In this document: positions 8,948 to 17,624 of the stretch, one piece after another
Numbering within the stretch: position 1 is the first letter of the stretch
Layout: every line of letters begins with the position of its first letter
From: an uncultured Bacteroidia bacterium
Lineage (GTDB): Bacteria; Bacteroidota; Bacteroidia; Bacteroidales; Prolixibacteraceae
Assembly: GCA_903907075.1 (NCBI GenBank)
Contig: CAIVMQ010000029.1
Span: forward strand, 87,102-151,101
Direction: 5' to 3'
DNA: 64,000 nt
Made by a program: the position numbers and the translations under genes
The notes under the pieces: generated by a model
Database searches by the model: none
What the model saw: the letters and a program-made list of their open reading frames with translations, nothing else
Told to the model about the DNA's origin: nothing

Positions 8948-10093
8948 TTATACTCTGAGGAAGATCTTCTTTTGATACAAGTAAAACAAAACAATCCATT
9001 CAAGAGCAATAGAGCCAACAATTACTGCAAGCGCATTTCGTGGTTCCACACCTGCGGGAACCAACCAGCCCATAAAATAATTTGAAGCCTGATCAAAATC
9101 GATGATCGAATGGCCCAAATAAATTGTAATCGAATTCATTCCAATCACCTTAAAAAATAGTGTTGGATAAAACGAGATTCCCTTTGTCCACTCCTTAACG
9201 TCGATCGAAAAATAGAAGAGTGCCAATAAGATTGCACTAATCCCCGATGCTAGCATATTAAATGGGACTGTCCACGCCTTCTTGATAATTGGATAAACAG
9301 GTGAAAGAATTAGTGCGACAACAATCAATGCAGCACCCGCGATGGCGATGGTAACTGCTTTACGTTGAGTAGCCGGGTTTCCATCGCGCAAAACAGACCC
9401 TGCAAGTGCGCCCATCAAGGTAACTGTGATCGCAGAAACAATGCACAATAGCCCCTCTGGATCATAAACATCGCCATATAATCTACCTGGGAGTAACATT
9501 TGATCAATCCATGCGTTCATGCCAACTCCTTCTTGATTTAAAACCCCTGCTCCAACACCGGGAACAGGAACAACCAATTGTAAGATTGCAATTCCAGCCA
9601 TAATCCCAATCAGCCAGATCGCCCGAGTTTTAAATGACTTGGTATAAAGTACGATGATCGCGGCAAATAAATACCCGAGACCAATTTGTCCAAGGACACT
9701 GGCAATGCGCATTTCAGAGATTCCCTCAAACGGATGCCTAAGTGCACCATTGTAGATCACACCTAAAAGAACCAACAGGAGTCCACGTTTAATAATTTTA
9801 TTACGAAGAGTTTTACGCTCAACGCCTTGCTCAACTTTCGCAGTAACGGCATAAGGGATAGCTACTCCAGAAATAAACATAAACATTGGGAATATTAGGT
9901 CTTCAAAATGGAAGCCAACCCATGATGCATGATGCATCTGTTCGGCAATTGCATTTATCCAACCCCAATCTGTTGCCTTAGCTAAGGCAGCTATTAGACT
10001 TCCCCCACCTACAATCCACAACATGTCGAATCCTCGTAAAACATCGAGCGATTGCAGTCGTTCTGATTTCGTCACCTCAACCTTTTTTGTCAT
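8948..10093 (-). CDS. COG4299/DUF5009-type membrane acyltransferase
   Basis: Integral membrane protein of the family related to heparan-alpha-glucosaminide N-acetyltransferase (NagX/YeiB-like). The N-terminus ERLQSLDVLRGFDMLWIVGG and the block FHFEDLIFPMFMFISGVAIPYAV (about residues 62-84) are the family signature. About ten membrane helices follow, with the last block ITIYLGHSIIDFD near 326. The family is thought to move acetyl groups across the membrane onto amino sugars; the real substrate here is not known. A 16-residue charged tail precedes the signature. It is transcribed alone, from its own promoter to its own terminator. Confidence 0.85.
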   Translation of the reverse strand: MTKKVEVTKSERLQSLDVLRGFDMLWIVGGGSLIAALAKATDWGWINAIAEQMHHASWVGFHFEDLIFPMFMFISGVAIPYAVTAKVEQGVERKTLRNKIIKRGLLLVLLGVIYNGALRHPFEGISEMRIASVLGQIGLGYLFAAIIVLYTKSFKTRAIWLIGIMAGIAILQLVVPVPGVGAGVLNQEGVGMNAWIDQMLLPGRLYGDVYDPEGLLCIVSAITVTLMGALAGSVLRDGNPATQRKAVTIAIAGAALIVVALILSPVYPIIKKAWTVPFNMLASGISAILLALFYFSIDVKEWTKGISFYPTLFFKVIGMNSITIYLGHSIIDFDQASNYFMGWLVPAGVEPRNALAVIVGSIALEWIVLFYLYQKKIFLRV

Positions 10094-10128
10094 ATTTTAA
10101 ATTTTTATTGGGATTAATATAGTTTGTC

Positions 10129-10159
10129 CAAAGTTATATATTTTGAATTAAGGTGCAAC
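10129..10159 (-). promoter_or_regulatory. Promoter of the COG4299 gene
   Basis: On the minus strand, GTTG (10156-10159) is followed by 19 bases and TAACTTTG (10129-10136), a good fit to the Bacteroidota TTTG-N19-TAnnTTTG promoter. The ATG at 10093 lies 35 bases downstream. Confidence 0.65.
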
Positions 10160-10531
10160 TTTGTCGCTTATTGATTTCATTTTTTTTAATGCTACACCGT
10201 TTTAGTATATTGTTTTGGCATTTTTTAAAAACTACAATCGAAATTTATTAGTGCTCCGTTTCTCCTAACGGCAAATAAGGTAATGATAAACAGTAGTTGG
10301 AATTAGCGGAAACAAATAATCGAAGCTGATCGTCTTACAATACGCCTCATTTGCACGTGTCGGGCTTCACTGTCGTTTTGTCATAAAAGATGACAGTCTA
10401 AAAGATTTTACCCCTTATTAGTGTGTCAATATTACCAATTATTGGAATTTCTGAATCTTGGCACACCGATTGGTAGGATAAGGTTATCAGTATAAAACCA
10501 GTAAATCAACAATTAAAAATAAGTATACAAA
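10160..10531. other. Gene-free region upstream of dnaK
   Basis: No coding sequence is supported here. The dnaK promoter must lie here, but I find no clear TAnnTTTG box. Dyads are visible: CTGTC ... GACAG around 10372-10397, CCAAT-t-ATTGG at 10436-10446, and a second ATTGGT at about 10469. No CIRCE-type HrcA operator was recognised. Confidence 0.4.
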
Positions 10532-12445
10532 ATGGGAAAGATTATTGGAATAGATTTAGGAACAACCAATTCGTGTGTTGCCGTAATGGAAGGGAACGAA
10601 CCAGTTGTTATTCCTAACAGCGAAGGCAAACGGACAACCCCATCGGTTGTTGCATTTGTTGAGAATAGCGAGCGTAAGGTTGGTGATCCTGCAAAACGTC
10701 AGGCGATTACAAATCCAAGCAAGACTATCTCATCGATTAAACGATTAATGGGCGAGCCATATACGAATCTATCGAAAGAAATAAAAAGGGTGCCATTCTC
10801 TGTTATTCAGGGAGATCATGATACTCCACGTGTAAAAATTGATGATCGTTTTTACTCTCCTCAGGAGATTTCGGCTATGATACTTCAGAAGATGAAAAAG
10901 ACAGCCGAAGATTATCTTGGACAAGAGGTTACAGAAGCGGTTATTACAGTACCGGCATATTTCAACGATTCACAGCGCCAAGCGACTAAAGAAGCTGGTG
11001 AGATTGCAGGTCTAAAAGTACGTCGAATCATTAACGAGCCGACAGCTGCCTCACTTGCCTATGGTCTTGACAAGATGCACAAGGATATGAAGATTGCGGT
11101 TTTTGACCTTGGCGGTGGAACTTTTGATATCTCTATCTTGGAACTTGGAGATGGAGTATTCGAGGTGAAATCTACCGATGGAGACACTCACCTTGGTGGG
11201 GATGATTTCGATCAGGCTATTGTCGATTGGCTTACAGATGAATTTAAAAACGACGAAGGGGTAGATCTGCATAAAGATGCAATGGCATTACAACGTTTAA
11301 AAGAAGCCGCTGAAAAAGCGAAGATTGAACTCTCAAGCTCAACACAGACAGAGATTAATCTCCCTTATATTATGCCTGTAAACGGAGTGCCAAAACATCT
11401 TGTTAAGACACTTACCCGTGCAAAATTTGAACAGTTATGCGATAAATTGATCAATGCAACGATGGAACCTTGTCGTAAGGCTCTTAAAAATGCAGGGATG
11501 ACCATTAAAGATATTGACGAAGTTATCCTGGTAGGAGGATCTACACGTATTCCAGCCATTCAGGAAAAAGTTCAGGCATTATTTGGCAGAACACCTTCAA
11601 AAGGGGTAAATCCTGACGAAGTTGTTGCTGTAGGTGCTGCAATTCAGGGAGGAGTCCTCTCAGGTGAAGTAACCGATGTTCTCTTACTAGACGTCACACC
11701 TCTTTCATTAGGTATTGAAACAATGGGTGGTGTAATGACCAAACTTATTGAGGCAAATACCACCATCCCAACAAAGAAAGCAGAAACTTTCACTACCGCT
11801 GCCGACAGTCAACCATCAGTTGAGATCCATGTATTACAGGGAGAACGGCCAATGGCTTCAGGGAATAAAACAATTGGACGATTCCACCTTGATGGACTTC
11901 CACCAGCACCACGTGGCATTCCTCAGGTCGAAGTTGCATTTGATATTGATGCCAACGGAATTCTTCATGTTACAGCTAAAGATAAAGCGACAAATAAAGA
12001 ACAGTCTATCCGTATTGAAGCATCTACAGGCCTAACCGACGAAGAGATCAAAAGGATGAAAGATGAAGCAGCAGCAAATGCAGATTCTGACAAGCAGGCT
12101 GTAGAACGGGTTGAAAAACTTAATCATGCCGATACGTTGATTTTCCAAACAGAGAAACAACTAAAGGAATTTGGCGATAAACTACCTGCAGATAAGAAAG
12201 GTCCTATCGAAGAGGCCTTAAACAAACTTAAAGAGGCTCATAAAATCCAGGATCTTCCGGGAATAGATGCAGCAACGACCGAGCTAAATGCGGTATTCCA
12301 AGCGGCCTCGCAAGAGATGTATAATGCAGCAAGTGCACAAGGTCAGGAAGGCGCTTCCGGAAATCCTGGAAATGCCGGAGCATCTCATCAGAACCCTAAA
12401 GGAGACGGCGAAGTTACTGACGTTGATTTTGAGGAAGTAAAGTAA
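10532..12445 (+). CDS. dnaK: Molecular chaperone DnaK (Hsp70)
   Basis: ATP-dependent cytosolic chaperone working with DnaJ and GrpE. The nucleotide-binding domain opens with [13 protein letters not shown]. It has [34 protein letters not shown] and the phosphate-binding [11 protein letters not shown], and ends near residue 380. The conserved linker [16 protein letters not shown] leads into the substrate-binding domain, then the helical lid. A glycine/glutamine-rich stretch precedes the terminal motif [11 protein letters not shown]. The 637-residue length is normal. Neither dnaJ nor grpE is adjacent; the gene is flanked by a strong terminator. Confidence 0.99.
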   Translation: MGKIIGIDLGTTNSCVAVMEGNEPVVIPNSEGKRTTPSVVAFVENSERKVGDPAKRQAITNPSKTISSIKRLMGEPYTNLSKEIKRVPFSVIQGDHDTPRVKIDDRFYSPQEISAMILQKMKKTAEDYLGQEVTEAVITVPAYFNDSQRQATKEAGEIAGLKVRRIINEPTAASLAYGLDKMHKDMKIAVFDLGGGTFDISILELGDGVFEVKSTDGDTHLGGDDFDQAIVDWLTDEFKNDEGVDLHKDAMALQRLKEAAEKAKIELSSSTQTEINLPYIMPVNGVPKHLVKTLTRAKFEQLCDKLINATMEPCRKALKNAGMTIKDIDEVILVGGSTRIPAIQEKVQALFGRTPSKGVNPDEVVAVGAAIQGGVLSGEVTDVLLLDVTPLSLGIETMGGVMTKLIEANTTIPTKKAETFTTAADSQPSVEIHVLQGERPMASGNKTIGRFHLDGLPPAPRGIPQVEVAFDIDANGILHVTAKDKATNKEQSIRIEASTGLTDEEIKRMKDEAAANADSDKQAVERVEKLNHADTLIFQTEKQLKEFGDKLPADKKGPIEEALNKLKEAHKIQDLPGIDAATTELNAVFQAASQEMYNAASAQGQEGASGNPGNAGASHQNPKGDGEVTDVDFEEVK

Positions 12446-12528
12446 GACTATCAATCTGCATTGGAATCGAATAGATAAACATATTCAACTAATTATTTTT
12501 CAAAGATATTAGATTACTAAATTATATC

Positions 12529-12560
12529 AAAGGTCCGTTTCACATATGAAACGGACCTTT
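12529..12560. terminator. Bidirectional terminator after dnaK
   Basis: A perfect 14-base stem (AAAGGTCCGTTTCA at 12529-12542 with its complement at 12547-12560) and a 4-base loop, followed by CTTTGTTT. It separates dnaK from the convergent gene at 12567, so it can serve both. Confidence 0.85.
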
Positions 12561-12566
12561 CTTTGT

Positions 12567-13901
12567 TTATCTCTTAACCGAATTTAGCGATCGGTATCCA
12601 ATTAACTTATCGTACCTCGACGAAAAAGTGTGGTAATAGACAAAAATCTGATAGTCATTCTCCGTCTCGACATGACTGCCTTCGAGTAATGCATTGTCAA
12701 TCTTATTTTCCCCATTTGGGATATAGACATATTGGTAATCATAGAATCCTTGTTTAATTGTGAGTGCGGCTTCATAGCGTTTTAGCTCAAAATTCCATTT
12801 CATTAGATTGGCGGCAAGGCATTTCCAGCCAGATATCCCACCGAAAACATAAATCTTACCTCCCGACAATGGCTCAGGCATCTCAAGCGAAAAATGGACC
12901 ACGATATAATCAGACTCAAGATCAGGGTCATTGGCTCGATTATTTTTCACCAGATAATGGCCATTCAGATCATTCTCCGTTTGATAATCCTCCAGCCGTC
13001 GAACCTTATCCGGACGTAAGGCAACCTCAAAATAGGGATCCAAATACTCAATCTTTATTACCCCCAGCCCATTTATCCGAAGATCTTTTGTATCGAAATT
13101 ACGAAATTCATTTCCTCCAGGGAAAATATTCTCCCGACTTAGATCATAAATCAATTGATTCTCTTTTACAAATAATGGCTTTAGATTTACGATGCAATTA
13201 TCAATGCGCGTATTCTGCATCATTACAACCTTAACCTCTGTATGTGGATCTAAAATATGAATATGCGAATAATCAACCGTAAAATCAATCTCCTGATCAC
13301 GCCCCCGATACCCTTCAAAGGTCGATTTCTTTACATCTCCAGAAATCTCAGTTAAAGACTCCAGGATATAAAAACGACGGGTTAAAACAGGAATCTCTTT
13401 ATTCCCTTCATCATAAATGGAGAGCAGATAATTTCCCGATATCATAAATCGAACCTGCTCATTTGGAAGAATCAACTGATAATTTGTATACCGTATTGTG
13501 GTGTTTGCTGAGGCTGCAAAATCTGTTATTGGGTTCTCCACAAATCCTTCCATATACTCTTGGGGAACTATGCGCGATGGATACCAGTCAGCGTCACAAT
13601 GGGTGATCGTATAATAAAAATTCGTTGTCTGGTCAGATAACTCATCAAACTTTAAGACCAACTCCTGCTCCTTCTCCAGCTCAATTACAGGCATTGAAAA
13701 CTCCCATCCTTTACGAAAAAACTGAACGGTGCGAATACTCTCCTTATAAACGCCGTTCTCCATCGGCTTTACATTACTTTGAGGAAAAGCAAATCCATCA
13801 AAAACAGGGTAAAGCAAAAATATAAATAAGGCACTATAAATCTTATAAGATTTATGCAAAAGATTACGTGTCGCTGGCATTGTAGCTGTATTAATAAACA
13901 T
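12567..13901 (-). CDS. DUF5103 type IX secretion system plug protein
   Basis: This matches the DUF5103 family, whose characterised member is the Plug that closes the SprA translocon of the type IX secretion system. A signal-like hydrophobic segment lies at about 20-40, and the conserved core includes RKGWEFSMPVIELEKEQELVLKFDEL, YYTITHCDADWYPS, and MQNTRIDNCI. The C-terminal part is a carbohydrate-binding-like beta domain (GGISGWKCLAANLMKWN). Two ATG starts are possible, 13901 and 13880; the second gives a shorter tail before the hydrophobic segment. No other type IX gene is next to it. The family assignment is firm; the plug role is from family knowledge. Confidence 0.88.
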   Translation of the reverse strand: MFINTATMPATRNLLHKSYKIYSALFIFLLYPVFDGFAFPQSNVKPMENGVYKESIRTVQFFRKGWEFSMPVIELEKEQELVLKFDELSDQTTNFYYTITHCDADWYPSRIVPQEYMEGFVENPITDFAASANTTIRYTNYQLILPNEQVRFMISGNYLLSIYDEGNKEIPVLTRRFYILESLTEISGDVKKSTFEGYRGRDQEIDFTVDYSHIHILDPHTEVKVVMMQNTRIDNCIVNLKPLFVKENQLIYDLSRENIFPGGNEFRNFDTKDLRINGLGVIKIEYLDPYFEVALRPDKVRRLEDYQTENDLNGHYLVKNNRANDPDLESDYIVVHFSLEMPEPLSGGKIYVFGGISGWKCLAANLMKWNFELKRYEAALTIKQGFYDYQYVYIPNGENKIDNALLEGSHVETENDYQIFVYYHTFSSRYDKLIGYRSLNSVKR

Positions 13902-13928
13902 TTAACTTAATAGAATACTCGACTCAGG

Positions 13929-15050
13929 TTATTTACCTGAGAACTCTATCGTCCTCGTATTTGAAGGAATGACCAATTTCTCGTTGTTATACCAACTAAT
14001 TACCAGTCCTACAACCTGATTGTAATTTTTGACTCCTTCCTCAATGCGGTTTGTTTTAAGGTAAGCATTGTTTGCCGCAGTCTGCACCTGATCAAGTGTT
14101 TTATTGCGTAGTCCGTTCCAATGACTGCGTTGAAAGCGCAAATCAAGGAGCACAGGAGCATCAATTTTTTTGATATAATCTTTAAGATTAGGCATTTCAG
14201 AAGCATCCGAGATAAAATAGGGAAGCAGATTTACATACCCTGAATATTGGAGCCGCCTATCGGGCGATGTTGTACAGACCATAAAAGCAGCCAGATTTGC
14301 CTCTGCCTCATTGGTGATTCCAAATTGATGAGCTTTCTCGTGAGCAAGAACAAATGGATATTCCATGGGGAGAAGGTAATAATTCAGATGCACCTCGTTG
14401 AAGAATGGACCAAAGTAGCCACTAACACCCGACTTAGCAAAAAAAGAACTGAAAAGCATAGTCTTAGGTCGTCTCGAACCATTCGGATAATGGATACCCA
14501 GAGTGGCTCTATTCTTTTGATACGACTCCTCTATTAAACGATCAATAGTTTCATAATCTTTATTTTGTATAGCAACTCTGCTTGAATTCGCATGAATTAA
14601 TATGGAATCAAGAATAGATCGGAACACTGCTTCATCACCCTTAGGACTCTCCCACCCTATCCGGCTTTCAAGGTTTGGTCTGAAATAGTTAAATCCCCAC
14701 GCAAGGTAAAAAAAAGCATAGATTAACGCACTAAATTGGCACAAACGCAGTAAGAACCATCTAAGTTTTAGCTTGCGAAATAGTGCTAAAGCGAATCCAA
14801 TTACAAGTATAACAATGACCGATAACCAGAAGAGATCCCAAATGGAAAATGGGATTAGCGAACTTACACTGGAAAACAGAGAGGCAATTAATGGATAAAG
14901 AGCTTTGGAATAATAGAACTCTATAACATGCGATTCGCCACTGGAAAACACAACAACTATCAAGACCAAAGCGGCAACAATAAATGGCCAAGCGTTTTTA
15001 AGAACGCCCGCCATCCCTTTTTGCACACTATAAGATCTTAATCTATTCAT
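13929..15050 (-). CDS. DUF3810 membrane protein, putative zinc metallopeptidase
   Basis: Two or three N-terminal membrane helices (about 17-36, 67-88, 95-118) are followed by a soluble domain with the motif LAHEKAHQFGITNEAEANLAAF (starting near residue 236). The HEKAH is an HExxH zinc site and the Glu in NEAEAN is a plausible third ligand. That is the pattern of gluzincin-type peptidases. DUF3810 is common and uncharacterised in Bacteroidota. It lies 27 bases upstream of the DUF5103 plug gene on the same strand, so the two may be cotranscribed. The peptidase activity is an inference from the motif. Confidence 0.85.
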   Translation of the reverse strand: MNRLRSYSVQKGMAGVLKNAWPFIVAALVLIVVVFSSGESHVIEFYYSKALYPLIASLFSSVSSLIPFSIWDLFWLSVIVILVIGFALALFRKLKLRWFLLRLCQFSALIYAFFYLAWGFNYFRPNLESRIGWESPKGDEAVFRSILDSILIHANSSRVAIQNKDYETIDRLIEESYQKNRATLGIHYPNGSRRPKTMLFSSFFAKSGVSGYFGPFFNEVHLNYYLLPMEYPFVLAHEKAHQFGITNEAEANLAAFMVCTTSPDRRLQYSGYVNLLPYFISDASEMPNLKDYIKKIDAPVLLDLRFQRSHWNGLRNKTLDQVQTAANNAYLKTNRIEEGVKNYNQVVGLVISWYNNEKLVIPSNTRTIEFSGK

Positions 15051-15228
15051 CTATGATTTTCTAAATCCAACTAATTTGGCGACTATGATACAGATTCATT
15101 ACACACTTATCAGCTATTGAGTAATTAAATTAGCCAACGCAGTAAACTATTCAATTGAAAATTCAATAAAAATTGCAGATAACAGCTAAAATAATTCGTT
15201 GTAAATCTACAAAATGATTACCAATGTT

Positions 15229-15236
15229 TAACTTTG
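15229..15236 (+). promoter_or_regulatory. -7 element TAACTTTG abutting xseA
   Basis: Exact TAnnTTTG match ending 3 bases before the ATG at 15240. If used, transcription would begin at or just inside the start codon, giving a leaderless mRNA. I see no clear -33 partner. Confidence 0.45.
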
Positions 15237-15239
15237 GGG

Positions 15240-16691
15240 ATGATCAACGAACAGCTAAAGTTATCGGAATTAAACGGGAGGGTAAAGAAAACCATTGGCG
15301 ATAGCTTCACCGCGCCAATCTGGGTGATTGGTGAAATTTCCGAATTAAAAATTAACCGCAATGGCCATTGTTATCTTGTCCTAATCGAAAAAGAAGAGAA
15401 TGGAGATTCTATCATTGCTCAGGCTAAAGCTACGATATGGTCGTATACATTTCGGATGCTTCAGCCCTATTTTGAGTCTACTACAGGACAGCAATTAACC
15501 GAGGGGCTAAAAGTTTTAGTTAGTGTTTCGGTAGAATTTCATGAATTGTATGGCTTTAGCCTCAACATACGCGATATTGACCCAACCTATTCCTTAGGCG
15601 ATATGGCGCGGCGCCGCAGAGAAATAATCACCCGGCTCCAAACGGAAGGGGTAGCCGATATGAATAAAGAGTTAACCCTGCCCACGGTACCACAAAAGAT
15701 TGCAATCATCTCATCATCAACTGCTGCTGGATATCAGGATTTTGTGGAGCAGCTGACCCATAATCCGAATAAATATAAGTTCCACATCAAATTATTCCCC
15801 GCTATCATGCAGGGGAATCAGGCTGAAACCTCAATTATTGAGGCTCTGGAAAGGATCTACCTTTATGAAAGTTTCTTTGATGCGGTAGTAATAATTCGAG
15901 GCGGAGGTTCACAGGCAGACTTAAGCTGTTTTGATAATTACAACCTGGCCTATTTTATTACCCAATTCCCCTTACCTATAATCACAGGAATAGGGCACGA
16001 AAAAGATGACTCAATTGTAGATATGGTGGCTCATACCCGATTAAAAACACCTACGGCAGTGGCAGAATTCCTAATCAGTGGTGTCGCACAATTTGATGGC
16101 TATCTTTCTGAATTAAAAACTCAGTTCTTCCAATCTACAGTAGAATTAATCACCGATGCAAAAAAGGAAATCGATCATTTTACAAGAACTATCATACCAA
16201 AGGCCAAAGAAAAGATAGCTTTAGTCGGCAATCGGTTAAATCAAACAATCTGGAAATTTGATACCCAGGTAAAGAAATTCGTTCAAAATCAAAACTATCA
16301 ACTAGGGAGAACAGAAGAGTTATTACGACACGATTTTAAAAACTTCTCACAACTTCAACTTAGAGGACTGGAGAAGACCACAAGAACAGTATCGCTCAAC
16401 TGCCGAAATATAATCCTATTAAACAGCGACTTACTCAAAAGAAAAATACAGAAATCTGAGAAATTAGTCCGTTCGGCACTATCGGAAAACCTCCATTATC
16501 TTGAACTATCAAGGCAAAAAGCATTGCTTACCGATCCAGCGAAAATACTTTCCAGAGGATACTCCATTACTACGTTTAATGGTCGTGCACTAAAAGATAC
16601 AACTTTGATTACCGAAAAGTCGATTATAGAAACAAGACTCTTTAAAGGAAACATAATCAGTGAAATAAAAACTATAGTAAAAAATGATTGA
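15240..16691 (+). CDS. xseA: Exodeoxyribonuclease VII large subunit
   Basis: Catalytic subunit of exonuclease VII, which digests single-stranded DNA from both ends in the cytoplasm. An OB-fold DNA-binding domain fills about residues 1-100 (APIWVIGEISELKINRNGHCYLVL). The catalytic domain follows with IAIISSSTAAGYQDFVEQL, the conserved VVIIRGGGSQADLSCFDNYNLA and ITGIGHEKDDSIVDMVAHTRLKTPTAVAEFL. A coiled-coil region and the C-terminal ILSRGYSIT motif that pairs with XseB end the protein. I start it at ATG 15240, because the frame to 15234 opens with TTG. It overlaps xseB by 8 bases. Confidence 0.96.
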   Translation: MINEQLKLSELNGRVKKTIGDSFTAPIWVIGEISELKINRNGHCYLVLIEKEENGDSIIAQAKATIWSYTFRMLQPYFESTTGQQLTEGLKVLVSVSVEFHELYGFSLNIRDIDPTYSLGDMARRRREIITRLQTEGVADMNKELTLPTVPQKIAIISSSTAAGYQDFVEQLTHNPNKYKFHIKLFPAIMQGNQAETSIIEALERIYLYESFFDAVVIIRGGGSQADLSCFDNYNLAYFITQFPLPIITGIGHEKDDSIVDMVAHTRLKTPTAVAEFLISGVAQFDGYLSELKTQFFQSTVELITDAKKEIDHFTRTIIPKAKEKIALVGNRLNQTIWKFDTQVKKFVQNQNYQLGRTEELLRHDFKNFSQLQLRGLEKTTRTVSLNCRNIILLNSDLLKRKIQKSEKLVRSALSENLHYLELSRQKALLTDPAKILSRGYSITTFNGRALKDTTLITEKSIIETRLFKGNIISEIKTIVKND

Positions 16692-16908
16692 TATGAATAG
16701 TAACAAAAAAACAATGTCTTATAAGGAATCGATCTCCGAAATCGAAGAGATACTCAAACAACTGGAGAATAATGAGCTAGACGTAGATGAACTCTCTGAA
16801 AAAGTAAAACGAGTATCACTTCTAGTCACCTTATGCAAAGAGAAATTACATCATACAGAGAAAGAAGTAGATAAAATCTTAAAGGAAATGGATAATAATT
16901 TTCAGTAA
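16684..16908 (+). CDS. xseB: Exodeoxyribonuclease VII small subunit
   Basis: Small all-helical partner of XseA; several copies wrap the XseA coiled coil. The sequence SYKESISEIEEILKQLENNELDVDELSEKVKRVSLLVTLCKEKL fits the family core. It is 74 residues long, with three possible ATGs (residues 1, 4 and 11). The first overlaps the xseA stop, as usual for this pair. Confidence 0.93.
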   Translation: MIDMNSNKKTMSYKESISEIEEILKQLENNELDVDELSEKVKRVSLLVTLCKEKLHHTEKEVDKILKEMDNNFQ

Positions 16909-16993
16909 GTTCACTAATTTTATGAAATTTATCATTTGGTAGATTCTAAAAGTATTCTAACTTTAAGCTTCATAATCTCTGAATCGTTATACC

Positions 16994-17536
16994 ATGGCTG
17001 AATCAAAAATTGATTTTTCATTTGAGAACCTCCATTTCTCGTGTGAAGGCGATAAGGATTGGGTTGAAAATCAACTAAATCAGGTTCTTAATCGAATTCC
17101 AGGACTTAACAATCAGGAGTTCATTTCAAAGTTAGAGAAGGGAACTCTGAATTCCGGTAAAGATACAATTAGTAAGATTCCGGTAAAGGGTAGAAAAGAA
17201 AATCTTAGAAACAACAAAAAACGGAAGCTGCCTATTGCTCCAATAGTCGCTGATTCCTATGGAAATCCACTAATTGAATTTCTACGAGAAAAGAATGCGG
17301 AGAAGAATCAAGTTAAAAAATTCCTAGCAACTGCGGTCTATCTTCATTCTCAAGGAATAGAAAAATTCTCCACGCCAATGGTGTCTAAGTCTTTAAAGAC
17401 GAGTCGAATACAAAAACTCATAAATGCGAGTGACTGTCTAAATAAGAACGAGAAAAAGGGATTCTGTATAAAGAATGAGAAAGAATTTATTTTAACTGAT
17501 GCCGGAGTGCGTTCTATTATTGGGAGTCTAAGCTAA
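16994..17536 (+). CDS. Hypothetical protein, unrecognised
   Basis: A 180-residue protein I cannot assign to a family. It is soluble, with no signal peptide or membrane helix. The N-terminal 30 residues are acidic and aromatic (DFSFENLHFSCEGDKDWVENQL). A lysine/arginine-rich linker (about 60-85) leads to a C-terminal part that could be a small helical or winged-helix domain (QVKKFLATAVYLHSQGIEKFSTPMVSKSL to the end). It lies 85 bases after xseB and ends before a long hairpin. Codon use looks like its neighbours. The C-terminal domain might bind nucleic acid, but that is only a guess. Confidence 0.65.
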   Translation: MAESKIDFSFENLHFSCEGDKDWVENQLNQVLNRIPGLNNQEFISKLEKGTLNSGKDTISKIPVKGRKENLRNNKKRKLPIAPIVADSYGNPLIEFLREKNAEKNQVKKFLATAVYLHSQGIEKFSTPMVSKSLKTSRIQKLINASDCLNKNEKKGFCIKNEKEFILTDAGVRSIIGSLS

Positions 17537-17544
17537 TATCAGAT

Positions 17545-17618
17545 AGTAAAAGGAACTAGTTTTCTAATTTCTAGTCTAGTTTAGATAGAATATAAATTAG
17601 AAAACTAGTTCCTTTACT
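17545..17618. terminator. Long hairpin between convergent genes
   Basis: Arms of about 25 bases at 17545-17570 and 17594-17618 pair perfectly apart from one extra A in the left arm, with a 23-base loop. Core of the arm: GGAACTAGTTTTCTAATTT. It lies between the unrecognised gene and the convergent TonB receptor gene and probably terminates both. The arms are longer than terminators usually need, so a mobile-element remnant is possible. Confidence 0.65.
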
Positions 17619-17624
17619 TATTCT

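Noticed and set aside
10160..10531. CIRCE/HrcA operator or heat-shock sigma promoter upstream of dnaK
   Set aside because: The short dyads seen do not fit the CIRCE consensus, and no recognisable heat-shock promoter was found.
12764..13234. A 156-residue plus-strand reading frame opposite the DUF5103 gene
   Set aside because: Shadow of the plug protein gene; composition is low-complexity and there is no promoter or signal.
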